Source of the DNA: Adineta vaga
Lineage: Eukaryota > Rotifera
Direction: 5' to 3'
Assembly: GCA_021613535.1 (NCBI GenBank)
Contig: CP075492.1
Span: forward strand, 20,274,001-20,338,000
DNA length: 64,000 bases
The notes below the pieces were generated by a model. It saw nothing but the letters and a program-made list of their open reading frames with translations, had not been told where the DNA came from and did not search any database. Numbering within the stretch: the stretch's first letter is position 1; each line of letters starts with the position of its first letter. The translations under genes were made by a program, and so were the position numbers. Of the stretch, positions 22,985-33,378 are shown piece by piece.

Positions 22985-23007
22985 TGAGGGTGAGGGTGAG
23001 GGTGAGT
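22983..23007 (+). repeat. TGAGGG telomere-like tract (G-rich on plus)
   Basis: CTTGAGGG followed by further GTGAGGG units caps the 5'-truncated Terminon. It is also the complement of the C-rich tail of the first tRNA-headed element. Confidence 0.75.
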
Positions 23008-23141
23008 TTAAAAGTAATATTTAAACGAGTTCAAAGTTAAACAACCATATCTTCTGTTCACAGATATCAAAGTATTTAGAACAAATGCAACCACAGTGAT
23101 ATGTCTAAGCAAGTACGAACAACTTGCAAAGAAAGATCATG

Positions 23142-23213
23142 AAATCAAAGCAGGACTCGAACCCACATCTTCCGATAAACGGTCGGCTGTTCTACCGTTA
23201 AACTATTTGATTT
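23142..23213 (-). ncRNA. tRNA-like head, copy 1
   Basis: The minus strand folds as a cloverleaf: an 8-bp acceptor AAATCAAA/TTTGATTT, a D-arm GTTT/GAAC around AACGGTA, an anticodon stem CCGA/TCGG with loop CCGTTTA, and a T-arm with GGTTCGAGTCC (B box). Base 33 is C, not U, and the acceptor is AT-only, so a working tRNA is unlikely; as a Pol III promoter it is good. Confidence 0.6.
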
Positions 23214-23690
23214 TCTCTCCAACTAAGATATTAGTTGCATATCGAACATCTGTTTAAATATCTAAGATAGTAGGACAATAAAGATATCGATTATTTAAAT
23301 GAACCCGTAGTGCTGCACGAGAACTTTATCCTAATACGAAGAACCTAATAAGAATCATCTGAAGCAGCACAACAGAACTCTCTATTCACAATATTCAAGG
23401 GATATCCGAAAGATAATCAAGAATATTAGAACATTAGAGTTACTACTTCAGCAGTATGAAACCCATAAGTTAATCATTAGGAAATATACGCAGCAAAGTG
23501 TTTTCAAAGAAAGGTGAGTTTAAAAGTAATATTTAAACGAGTTCTGGGTGTGTTTGAAAATAGGTATAAAAGGATCAATAGTTAGAAATCTTTCCATTTG
23601 TCCACGAATCTATGACTGTCAAGTCATTCAAAGGAAACCACAGCGATATGTTTTAACAAATACGAACAATTTGTTAAAGAAGATCACTAA

Positions 23691-23759
23691 ATCAAAGCAG
23701 GACTCGAACCTACATCTTCCGATAACCGGTCGGCTATTCTACCAATTAAACTATTTGAT
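23691..23759 (-). ncRNA. tRNA-like head, copy 2 (diverged)
   Basis: Same fold, with a 6-bp acceptor ATCAAA/TTTGAT, anticodon loop CCGGTTA and an intact B box GGTTCGAGTCC. Confidence 0.55.
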
Positions 23760-24003
23760 ATTCACTTCAGCTCATTAATAGCTACATATCAAGACTCTGA
23801 ATAAGCATGAACATAGATAGAACAGGACATTAATGGTCAAGTGATTATCTAAGATGATTCCTTATTGTTGCACGAGGACTAAAATGATCAAATCAAGTAT
23901 GTGGAAGTACGGGTTCATTTAAATAATCGACATCTTTATTGTTCTAGTATCTTATATATTTAAACAAATGTTCGATATGCAACTAATATCTTAGTTGGAG
24001 AGA

Positions 24004-24075
24004 AAATCAAATAGTTTAACGGTAGAACAGCCGACCGTTTATCGGAAGATGTGGGTTCGAGTCCTGCTTTGATTT
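24004..24075 (+). ncRNA. tRNA-like head, copy 3 (inverted)
   Basis: Reverse-complement counterpart of copy 1 with the same cloverleaf. It is followed on plus by the shared 3' part and the CTCACC tail ending at 24234. Confidence 0.6.
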
Positions 24076-24212
24076 CATGATCTTTCTTTGCAAGTTGTTC
24101 GTACTTGCTTAGACATATCACTGTGGTTGCATTTGTTCTAAATACTTTGATATCTGTGAACAGAAGATATGGTTGTTTAACTTTGAACTCGTTTAAATAT
24201 TACTTTTAAACT

Positions 24213-24234
24213 CACCCTCACCCTCACCCTCAAG
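24213..24234 (+). repeat. C-rich telomere-complementary tract
   Basis: Three CTCACC/CCCTCA units ending CCCTCAAG. It is the 3' tail of the inverted tRNA-headed copy and abuts the next ORF without a gap. Confidence 0.7.
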
Positions 24235-25011
24235 ATGACTACTGACAGCACTCAAACTGATTGTACTCCAAAAGAATCATTGTTAGAAAGTAATAATGAT
24301 AAAACTTTTAATATGGATCAATCGTTAACGACTGACACTGTTATTGTCAGTCAACAATCAATAATCCAATTCAATGCGACAAATATGATTCCAAGTCAAA
24401 TTCCATCGATGCCAAATCGGATGCAATTAATTTCTTCTCATACTACAGCTCAGTTAGGCCGACGCCGTCGGCGAAGACGACAACGCCAAAGAAGACAACA
24501 ACGACAACAACGGCAGCGACGACGACAGCAACACGAAAGACCGCAACAAGGAAGACCATCTGAATTAATAAGACTACCACGATACCGACGATGGTCTTCA
24601 AGTGACAGTGAGCGTCGCTATTGGGAGGAGATGGGTTTTCCTGAATTCATAGAAGAGAACCTCACGCCAGTCTTGGAAACCTATTATTGGGAAACAATGG
24701 ATCCAAACGAAAGACGAGAAGCATGGGAACAAAATCATTTAAACGAGTTACAACGAAATACTGCATTAGATCAACAAGATTCTTCAGATTATCTCGAGGC
24801 GTTCGCTGTTCTTGAACACTTGCAATTAATAGAAGATGAAATCGAACAAACTCATCAAATTGATTCAATTAAACAACTTGAAGCAGAGGAATTACAACGG
24901 CGATACAATGCAGAACAGATACAACTCCCGGAATGGCAACAAAATCCGTACGAAGAATACATTATCGCAGAACATAGCAAGTTAACATATGATGAAATGG
25001 AGGAATTATAA
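24235..25011 (+). CDS. unknown Arg/Gln-rich protein beginning at the telomeric junction
   Basis: I do not recognise the family. The 258-codon frame has a Ser/Thr/Gln-rich N-terminus, a run of Arg/Gln near residues 76-105 (GRRRRRRRQRQRRQQRQQ), RLPRYRRWSSSDSERR, and an acidic helical C-terminus rich in Glu/Gln/Trp. The ATG is the first codon after CCCTCAAG and the frame stays open through the repeats, so the true 5' end may have been lost. With Athena remains downstream in the same direction, I infer a Terminon accessory ORF, perhaps nucleic-acid binding through the Arg run. Confidence 0.55.
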   Translation: MTTDSTQTDCTPKESLLESNNDKTFNMDQSLTTDTVIVSQQSIIQFNATNMIPSQIPSMPNRMQLISSHTTAQLGRRRRRRRQRQRRQQRQQRQRRRQQHERPQQGRPSELIRLPRYRRWSSSDSERRYWEEMGFPEFIEENLTPVLETYYWETMDPNERREAWEQNHLNELQRNTALDQQDSSDYLEAFAVLEHLQLIEDEIEQTHQIDSIKQLEAEELQRRYNAEQIQLPEWQQNPYEEYIIAEHSKLTYDEMEEL

Positions 25012-25860
25012 CCAATAGAAACATATCAAAGTCTACAAGTAACAGACCCGTAAATGTAAAACCAAAACAAACTAAAAATTGTAAACATAGAGCAACATTT
25101 TCGATATTTACCTCAACTAATAAATCACACGAACATATCGGTCATTCTATTTCATTTTTCTAACCCAATTTCAAATATACTAAAAATAACTTTTCAACAT
25201 TTAGTTTCAGATTACTTTCATCCTCACACTTTCGCAAAACTTAATAACCAAGATGACAACAGGTTTCGCTATCCTCAACTCTCAATTATCTGATATTTCA
25301 CAACAACTTCAATTTCAGAGCGGATAAATAAACCATCAAATTAGACGAAGTCAATACAAACACAAATCGATCTTATCGTTCTTCAAATAGGCGTCAACAA
25401 GCCCGATTATGTTTGACTAAAACTACTATTAATTCTGTTAGTGGATAAATTCTTCCTGCAATCATATATTTTTGATTATCGTATCACATGAATTTATTCC
25501 TATATGTTCATATGTTTCAGTTACTAGCGACAGAATATATATAAAATTCGTCTGAACCCGATCGAGCAAAACAGAAACAAAAGCTGTACTAGAACTCCAC
25601 TATTTTGGGTCGCCTATCTATGCGAGATTATCACAATCCCAGACGCTCAATGATGTTCAAGTCGATCGGTAAAATCTTGCTATGTATAAACGCTGAATCA
25701 ACAATATTATCTTCAGAAACATAGATGTCACTAGGTTACAGTATCACGCAGTCATTCACCGCTTTGTTTCTCAATAACAATATTCAATATACAAGGCTGA
25801 TCAAAACATGATATAATGTGCTATTCGCATAATATACGAATAGTCATTCAATTAATCAAT

Positions 25861-25905
25861 CTAAAGAGATCCTTGAGCAAGATCGAAACAAGCGCTTGTC
25901 ATGGA
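25861..25905 (+). ncRNA. decayed hammerhead motif
   Basis: Stem II GATC/GATC, GAAA, stem III (ACAAG/CTTGT) and cleavage triplet GTC are intact, but the conserved CTGATGA is CTAAAGA. Probably inactive. Confidence 0.5.
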
Positions 25906-26175
25906 ACCGCTTATCCATATTCTACTCACACCCTCAAGATCGAAGTTTTGTCCACTGCTGCATAGCTCAAGAATAACAGGTAACCAGTCGTGATATGCTC
26001 TTCCGTGTGATAGAAATGTTTGCTGAATATAGATCTTGACCAGTCTAGTCGATTAAGATTAGATAATATTTTAAGTCTAGTTATATTGTGCAAAGTAATC
26101 AAGATCATTGTATCTGAATCAATCTAATGTCTTAATCTTTTAAAGATTTATTCGCATAGATATAATATCTACGCT

Positions 26176-26223
26176 CCACCTGATGACATCCTGGCAAGAC
26201 AGAAACAACACTGATGTCGTGGA
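26176..26223 (+). ncRNA. hammerhead-like motif with intact core but weak stem II
   Basis: CCAC-CTGATGA and GAAA, stem III ACA/TGT, then GTC and GTGG closing stem I. The stem II arms do not pair well, so activity is doubtful. Confidence 0.45.
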
Positions 26224-26569
26224 ATGCTTCTATTTCTACTCACCCTCTAGTTTAAAACTTGGTTTTCCATGCGAAATTCTAACTTTTATACAAAAGAAAT
26301 GTCAAATTTGTAATCAATGTTAAAAATTGCGTACATCAACTCATGCAAATCTATTGATCTCGAAAAAAGGTTTTTCAAAACTTGATCAGCGAAGTCGTGT
26401 TACGTGGGCAAGCCGTAATACTGTGTGCAGTCATTCACCAGCTCTTAACTTAAGTCCACTCCCTTCTGTCAAGAAAAGTCAGTTTTGATGAAACTGTTCG
26501 ATTTGAGTAAAGTTTTCATTATCGCATTCATCAATCGTCTTTAAAATATAGAAGTCTTGAATTATTTAG

Positions 26570-27531
26570 TCATTGTTTTTGTTTCTTCTTTGTTTGCTGC
26601 CGTCCAACAAAATTATTCCAACAAGGTATGATAGCCGGGACACATTGTTGATAATCAATATATGACTGGCCAAAAAATCGAACGAGTTTCTTTTCTTCGA
26701 TGGGTATTCCAATAGCATCATAGACACATGTAAAAACGATGAAAGCTAAACGATCCAGTGACATCGTAGGTGTGATTATTAAAGGGAGAAGTGTAAATAG
26801 ATATAATGGATGACGACAAAAGCGAAACAGACCAGTAGTGACTAAAGTATGCACGCCAGTCGTTCGTTGCTGGGACATCGTCGTTGTAGAAAATGGACAA
26901 CTGATAGTTCCAGTTTGACTGAACAATTGTTTTATACCAGAAAATTCTAATGGATCAAATTTGAAGATCACATACATACCTGAAAAAAAATAGAATTGAA
27001 GCACAATGAAGGAAAAGAAAATATTTTATCAGAGTGACCTGGAGCATGAATGATAGTAAATATTGTCAACAATACAAACTGTTGTTGATAGAGACTCATT
27101 GTTGTTGGCAGCCAATTCCATAGTTGTACATGAGTATGTTGCCAGAAGCCTAGGATCACGAAGACAGTAATACTAACCATGACACAATAAGCGGTCCGAA
27201 GTGTCTGTTTAGGCAACAAGTATCGAGTGATCACTGCTTGCACAGATTCTTGTGCGAACACTGTATGTGCAATAGCAAAGATGGCATAGAGTAGAGCGTC
27301 AAATGCCAATTTTCCCCAGATAGACGATGATAGGGAGTTGATTTCTAAATAGGGTACTCGAAAAAGTGGACTCATAAATGGCAGATAATTCGAAATAAAA
27401 TTGATAATAAGCTGTGGCATTTTCATGTCACAAGCTGTCCAAGCAAAAAGTATCTGAGCAAAGACACCACCGAATAGAATGTTCAAAAGTAACCAGATAA
27501 TACGAGCCACAGGACTCAGTTGTTGATTCAT
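26570..27531 (-). CDS. MddA/isoprenylcysteine-methyltransferase-like membrane methyltransferase, 2 exons, 300 aa
   Basis: Exons 27531-27039 and 26979-26570 sum to 903 nt with a 59-bp GT-AG intron. The protein has five or so membrane segments. The C-terminal signature LFRFCRHPLYLF followed by EEKKLVRFFGQSYIDYQQ is the SAM-binding RHP...EE...Y pattern of the ICMT/PEMT superfamily. The closest match I can recall is bacterial MddA, which methylates methanethiol to dimethyl sulfide. Length is only slightly above the bacterial proteins. The substrate is inferred. It is intact and lies in a host block between Athena remains and MITEs. Bacterial ancestry with intron gain would fit bdelloid horizontal transfer but needs a tree. 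Confidence 0.72.
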
Positions 27532-27709
27532 CTAGAAAAGAAAATGTTTGTCAGTATCTAATGACATAAAAAGAGGAATATTAAAATAATGTAACAAAAT
27601 GGTAGATAACATGATGATGAGTCCGTTCTTTTAGTGTTATGCTATCTAACCATCGAACGTTCATTTTGTTTGTGACATTACTCAATACTTTTTAATTATA
27701 GTATATAGC

Positions 27710-28212
27710 AGAGTTGGAACCGATCCGGTCTAAAAAAACTTTCCAAACCGGTAAACACCGACGAAAAAGGTAACCGATATATTAGAATTATGATTCTACA
27801 GCGCTCATATGTTTATATTTTCCCGAAGCAATATGCATGATGTCTCTAAGCGAGAAAAAACACTTTTTTACTCAACAGCCTATTGCTAATTTACAAATCC
27901 TAAATTGTTGGATCTCAAATCTGAGCTGTAGCAGTTGAGAGGTTTGTCTTAAGTGATATTCTTTTCATTATACTTCCTAGAAAGAAAATAAACTTCGATT
28001 AAAAAATTAAAATATTTAGAGAAATCGAAGAAAACAAAATTAATTTATCTTGGAACAATACGATTATTTGAATTGAACAGCTGAAACTTGCCGGGACATA
28101 TTTTACTAGGAATGAGATTGTATCCAAAAAAATTATAAAATTCATTTTTTACTAAATCCTGAGGGAACGTACAAGTGAATCTAGAAATTTCTTTGAATCG
28201 GTTACAACTCTG
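27710..28212. mobile_element. hAT-type MITE, 503 bp
   Basis: It begins CAGAGTTGGAACCGAT and ends with the imperfect inverted copy ATCGGTTACAACTCTG. It is flanked by a perfect 8-bp duplication GTATATAG (27702-27709 and 28213-28220), the hAT target-site length. It has no ORF. Confidence 0.85.
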
Positions 28213-28311
28213 GTATATAGTTATAATATATTAGCTTAAGGAGCTAAGTGTACCTGTTACGATAATTCAAAATTTAATTAAAAATCAAAAGTGAAGAAAT
28301 TCACGAAAATA

Positions 28312-29135
28312 TACTTAGGGCATACCAAAAGTAGTGGCGTCACCCTCTGATTTCTTCAATAGAAAGCTTGGATAAGTTTTCTTTTTCTATGTAGTGACAG
28401 AGAAAACGCCGCTCTATTTTCTGCACTATAAAACAAACACAGTATACCATGAGATGCAGCGTGAAAAGCTCTACAAGTTTTAAGGAACAGCTTATTTTAT
28501 ATTATGGATAAGGAAAAGGAAGTTCCCTTCGCACAGATAAAACTGAGCTTTTTAAGGACGGTCAGAGAGAGTTTGACTGCTGTTGAAAACAAGAAATATG
28601 CAATTAAAATAAGTAACATTATTCAGATTGTCGAGCTACTTATGGTGCATCTTTTGATGTATTTTGTTGTTTTTCAAATAAAGAATATTAGGTGATAAAA
28701 AGATGAAATGTGCAAAAATGAATTCATCTTCTACCAAAAAGCATCGTTTTTGCAAGATCGAAAATTGATGACTTAAAGTTTTGATCGTTATATGGTCAAA
28801 AAGTACAACTATAAAATAAGTGATCTTATATAAACTGTAGAGCTTTTTCGTGCTGCATTTTGTGGTATATTCTGTTTTTCTATTCAACTTAGTAAGTGGG
28901 TGTAAACTGAAATGCAAAGCATGACCATTAATTCTGTTTGAAATGTTAAAAAAGTTGTACACAACAACAGCTCTTATCAAAATTTTATTATTATGATATT
29001 AGTCGAAGAGTGATTAAGTAGTGCAAAAAATAGAGCGGCGTTTTCTCTATCACTACATAGTAAAGGAAAACTTATTCAAGCTTTCTATTGAAGAAATCAG
29101 AGGGTGATGCCATTACTTTTGGTATGCCCTAAGTA
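28312..29135. mobile_element. palindromic MITE, TA target site, 824 bp
   Basis: Terminal inverted repeats of about 115 bp start TACTTAGGGCATACC. Further inner segments are also inverted, so it could fold almost completely. It is flanked by TA. The frames inside are short and I do not call them. It is related inside to the element at 34309-35242. Confidence 0.8.
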
Positions 29136-30706
29136 TATCAATCGACTCATTATTATAAAAAATCTTATTTGTGATGAAGAAAAATGAGAATTATCGTCAA
29201 AATTTAGTAAAAGTGATTTTTGTCAACAAAGAAAGAAGGATAAAAAATATGTGATATATACCTTTTTTGATTAGAAGTATGATGAATCGAAGGTCATAAA
29301 ATATTTGAGTATTTTGCTTACTTGAAAAATTGGCTAGGTTTACAAAATCGACCAATACGTATCTCACTCGACGCGATTCAAAGCGCCACTACTAATACTG
29401 CTTTGAGTCTACACTTGATTATCAACTGATGTAATAACAAGCGAAAAAAAAATCTTACTGAAAACTGATTTTTTCCCTAGTCTCAATCCTGTTCATCCTT
29501 TGAGAAAATCTAGAAGGATCTTTCAGGATCCCAACAAGATCTATACCTCTAAAAATCATAACAGGATTTCAATACCAGAATTGAATAAAATCTCAACAAT
29601 CATAAATTGAATGGTTTTTGAAAATTTTACTATGTTTTTCTTTTGAGCACGATAGAATTGTGATAATCAATAGAAATCTCCTATGATTCCTCTTTCTGAA
29701 AGAAAAGGTTATATGGAGCATAAAAATGCTTAAAATTTATCGGTTTATTCAAGCCAAGTTGGTATCATACATTTACCTACGTTGCATATACGCGTTTTAT
29801 TTTTCCTATATCTGGCAAAAAATGCAAAGGAAAGACAAACTGTGTAGTGCAGCGCGATGAGAAAAACGTGCATGAAAGGTATTCATCCATATTCAGCTAA
29901 TGACCATGTGCATGTAATAGCACGGTTGGTCGATTCACCTAAATAAGCATTACTTGGAAAAAACCAAGTAACTTTATTGAATATAAACATACGAAGTAGC
30001 TTACTTTCTACATACACAAAAACAACTTCAATACATTCGAGCATAAATTTCCATTGTAAGTATGCCTAATTATCCATATATCCATTAGTCTACGTAACGC
30101 GATACGATAGGCATAAATATTTGCTTTAGAATTCGAAAGAAATGTTTAAAGACACCTGAAGGCGGAAGAAAATGCGTTTTATTATTTGAAAAATTGTTTT
30201 TTTGTGAGTCAATAAAATGTACACATTCAGCAGTAATTCCAATATTGTACGGTACAATGTATTCTGTCTCACTTTCAAACTATCCTAGCACCTTGATGTC
30301 AAGCTCGGAACTCCTCTATAAAATGTTGTGAAGAGTTTAACTATATTGATTATGGAAAAAAATGTACGAGTTCGATCTGAGTTTTCTTCTCAAGTGTGCA
30401 ACGATGTATTCTTTATTTCAGAAAAGAGTCAGCGAATCCGTTGAATTCACGCTGCTTCTTTCTATTCGGGTCACATTTAAATCTGCACCTAAATAAATAG
30501 ACAAAGTCTGATCAATTTGAAAAAATTTTCTTTGTGGATTTTGTCCAATATATCTTCTATATTAAAATAAAGCTGACATTCAAGGCACATCATTAACCCT
30601 TTAACTAATAATTTTTTTTTGAAACTAACTACTATCCGTTTCAGAGTAAAAGACAACTAACTATAAATTGGCTCACTCTTATTTTCTCTCTATTGTTCCT
30701 TGTGAG
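29136..30706. other. non-coding stretch between two MITEs
   Basis: AT-rich, with no ORF, repeat or RNA gene that I can support. Confidence 0.5.
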
Positions 30707-31640
30707 TAACGGGTGGGGCAGAAGAAATTGCCGGGTTTTGTAAGACTATTTTCTCAAATTAGACTAGATGAGAAAGTTTCGTTCTGAAGTCAAAAGATAG
30801 AGAATTTCGTGTAGATTTTACTAATATGTTCTTTACGAAATAAACATTTCTCCTTCTTTTATAATATTAAAGGTAATGGATACTACAAAAACATCATTTT
30901 CTCAACTGCAAAATGAGACACTTTTGGACTCAAATTTATGCCTGGTTTATTGTAGTTCCAAAATTTCTTCTTGTTCCTAAACGATGCAGAATTTGTCAGT
31001 GTATCTACTAGTGTCTTGATTTTTTTAAGCTTAATTGTGTCTGCTTTAAAGAACACAAAACATTAAGAAAATACCTCTCGGCCAACGGAATCGTACATTT
31101 CGTTGCAAATTTTCTCAGAACGTGGTTTTACAAAAACTACTCTCTTTATATCAGCAGATGCAGAATTTCAAGCTCTACAAAATACTGTTCTTTATAACAG
31201 TTAAGTTCCTTTTCTGAATTAATGGTAGGGCTGAAATCTTTTGTCTGATACAAAAAGGCACCAAAAATGGACAATTAGGCATTTTCTGCAAGCGGTTTTT
31301 CTAATGGCGAAACCTTAGCCGCCGATTTGATATTGCGATTCAAAAACAGATACTTCTCTGTACTTTATGATACTGTATTTGAATAGTGTATGTAAAATCA
31401 TTTAACAAAGAAAAGTAACACTTTATTCCAGTAAAATGCTGAGCAAATGATGTTGTTTGTGGTATCCAGTACCTTTAATACTAGAAGAGAAGGACAAATG
31501 TTCATTTCGCCAAAAAAATATCAATAAAATCTACACAAAATTCTCGATCTTTTCATATCAGAACGAAACTTTCTCATCCAATCTATCGTGAGAAAACAGT
31601 GTATCATAAAAGCCGGTAATTTCTTCTGCCACACCCGTTA
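30707..31640. mobile_element. MITE with about 130-bp inverted repeats, 934 bp
   Basis: The left end TAACGGGTGGGGCAGAAG mirrors the right end CTTCTGCCACACCCGTTA. The similarity continues about 130 bp inward (for example GAGAAAGTTTCGTTCTGA and its complement). The terminal TA fits a Tc1/mariner-type target. It has no coding capacity. Confidence 0.75.
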
Positions 31641-31690
31641 CTACGTTATTTTTAGGTATATTCATTTATTGTTCGTTTTCTTTGATCAAA

Positions 31691-32455
31691 ATGATGGAAT
31701 CGTTGTTTGGTGAAAAAAGAATTCATAGTAAAAAAGGTGATTATAAAGATGCCGACTATCTTCGTGTTATCGGAGCTGGTTTGCCTCGTACAGGTACATC
31801 ATCACTCAAAGCTGCTCTCGAATTACTCGGTTTCGGTCCTTGTCATCATATGATGAATATATTTGATGATCCTTCGAGAGGTATACAATTTATACGAGCT
31901 CTTGATGGCTATCCAGTAGATTTCCACGAATTGATGAAAGGATATGGATCAACAGTAGATAATCCAGCAGCCGAATTCTACAAAGAAATTCATCAAGTCT
32001 ATCCAAATTCAAAAATTATACTTACTGTACGTGATAGTGGTGAAAAATGGTTCGAAAGTGTGGAAAATACAATCGTACCAACAGGAAACGACATTTTCTA
32101 TTTGATTGCTGTTTATCCAATACGTTTTTTGCGTTTACAATGTCTTCTTGGTAGAAGAATACACCAAAGATGGATTACAAGATATGGAAGTTATGGACCA
32201 CAAATTCACGATTTACATAATGCTCGAGTCATTAGTGAAAATAAAAAAGATGACTTGCTTATATTTAATGTTAAAGAAGGCTGGCCACCATTATGCAAGT
32301 TTTTGGATGTACCCATTCCGACGGAAATTCCATTTCCAAATATTAATGACACTAAACTCGTGCAACGTGTGGTTCGCAAGGCCAGAGTTGGTGGATTGAT
32401 AGTTTGGGCATTTATTTTTATTATCATAGCTATTCTTATTCGTATTTTCCTTTGA
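31691..32455 (+). CDS. P-loop sulfotransferase-family protein with C-terminal membrane anchor, 254 aa
   Basis: It is intron-less and intact. The start is the ATG at 31691; the in-frame TTG upstream is not used. The N-terminal GLPRTGTSSLKAALELLGF is the PAPS 5'-phosphosulfate-binding P-loop of the Sulfotransfer_4 group. ILTVRDSGEKWFESV holds the usual Arg/Ser 3'-phosphate-binding pair. FNVKEGWPPLCKFLDVPIP is the conserved C-terminal block. A hydrophobic tail, VWAFIFIIIAILIRIFL, should anchor it in a membrane. The substrate is unknown. It ends 18 bp before the telomeric junction at 32474. Confidence 0.85.
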   Translation: MMESLFGEKRIHSKKGDYKDADYLRVIGAGLPRTGTSSLKAALELLGFGPCHHMMNIFDDPSRGIQFIRALDGYPVDFHELMKGYGSTVDNPAAEFYKEIHQVYPNSKIILTVRDSGEKWFESVENTIVPTGNDIFYLIAVYPIRFLRLQCLLGRRIHQRWITRYGSYGPQIHDLHNARVISENKKDDLLIFNVKEGWPPLCKFLDVPIPTEIPFPNINDTKLVQRVVRKARVGGLIVWAFIFIIIAILIRIFL

Positions 32456-32473
32456 CTGATTATTTGAACTATC

Positions 32474-32489
32474 TTGAGGTGAGGGTGAG
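32474..32489 (+). repeat. short TGAGGG telomeric junction
   Basis: CTTGAGGTGAGGGTGAG joins the host block to a minus-strand Athena 3' end. The adjoining TTTAAACTCACCCTCACC, read on minus, is shared with the tail of the tRNA-headed elements. Confidence 0.65.
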
Positions 32490-32505
32490 TTTAAATAAGA
32501 ATTTA

Positions 32506-32552
32506 GCTACTACGACGCGTTTCGACTCAGCTACGAGTCTCAGCAGGTGGCT
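32506..32552 (-). ncRNA. mutated hammerhead ribozyme at an Athena 3' end
   Basis: Stem II GACTC/GAGTC, GAAAC, minimal stem III and GTC are present, but the core reads CTGCTGA where CTGATGA is required, and stem I has a mismatch. It sits next to a C-rich tail on its own strand. Confidence 0.55.
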
Positions 32553-32556
32553 TAAT

Positions 32557-33237
32557 ATAATAATCTGCATACGATTTGAATAAAAAAATTTAAAATTAAA
32601 TAAATTTCAATTGATCTTTATTTTCTGTCAATGTTGCTCGTGCTTTCTTATTATGGAACTCTTTTAATATCCAATATATGAATATTTTTAGAATTTTCTA
32701 ATTCATAAGTGATTTTTTTAAGTATTTAACCACATTTGAATAAAGACTCATGAATTAAATGAATGATTTAGGATTATGTGTTATGCTGAATTATAGAAAT
32801 GAACCATCTTCAGGGTGAGTAAAGCTACCATAATACCAGGTATTTCTGAAATCGATTACCTCTTGATTTATTAAGGTTTATGATCTAGAAAAAGGTTTCA
32901 TTAAATGTTTTATCTAAAGGACAGAAAAGGTTCATGAGATGTGTTGTTAAATAAATGTGTATGGGAAGGGGGATATCTCGATTTATGTAAGTGTTTTGTT
33001 TTACAAGATGTATGCTAACTGTTAGTAGGATGTCTTGTTTTTTTTGTAAAGTCAATGATTTTAGTTTTTAATCAATTTCAATTAAGAATGTATTGAGCTT
33101 GTGTTGAATATCGTATTGTGTTATTCGTATTAAAATGTTTTCACGTAGAGTAATGATCGCCATGACGTTGTCAAAGGTTGGAACATTTTTGTGAGAGAAT
33201 CTTGTTTGTATTGTGAAGACTGTTCATTGAATATCGC
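32557..33237. other. Athena 3' remnant or spacer, no gene
   Basis: AT-rich. It probably belongs to the truncated Athena whose hammerhead lies at 32506-32552, but no coding remnant is visible. Confidence 0.35.
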
Positions 33238-33378
33238 TTAACCCTTTCACTCCCGACTTTTTTTTTACAAAATTTATGTTTGAAAAAACATTGCTCAATG
33301 ACTAGAGGGTATTTTAGGATCACTGGTTAAGTTTCAACCAAAAAGCTGTATTTTTCTATGAGTATGTGTGTATTCAGT

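Larger units (their letters stand above)
22983..24234. mobile_element. three copies of a tRNA-headed retroposon with C-rich telomeric tail
   Basis: A left arm (22983-23310) and a right arm (23908-24234) are near-perfect inverted copies of about 328 bp. A third, diverged copy (about 23515-23905) lies between them in the same direction as the left arm. Read in transcription direction, each copy has a tRNA-like head with A and B boxes, then about 130-160 bp ending GTTTAAATATTACTTTTAAA, then CTCACC units. The outer copies end with three such units and CTCAAG; the central one has a single CTCACC. The tail is complementary to the TGAGGG repeat. The structure fits a Pol III retroposon that primes on telomeric overhangs. 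Confidence 0.65.
25012..26252 (+). mobile_element. decayed plus-strand Athena/Terminon 3' ends, two in a row
   Basis: There is no intact gene. Two hammerhead-like motifs (25861-25905 and 26176-26223) are each followed within about 15-20 bp by TTCTACTCAC and a short C-rich tract (25919-25938 and 26235-26250). The same TTCTACTCACCC sequence is found at the 3' end of the Athena at 52.3 kb on its own strand. This supports serial end-attachment of two truncated elements to the host block on the right. A weaker third similarity lies near 25550-25600. Confidence 0.5.

Noticed and set aside
23142-24075. Functional tRNA genes for Asn or Thr
   Set aside because: C at position 33, AT-only acceptor, G-A mismatch at the anticodon stem and placement in repeats argue for tRNA-derived sequences only.
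28504-28980. Short ORFs inside the palindromic MITE
   Set aside because: Low complexity, no motif, and present on both strands of a foldback.
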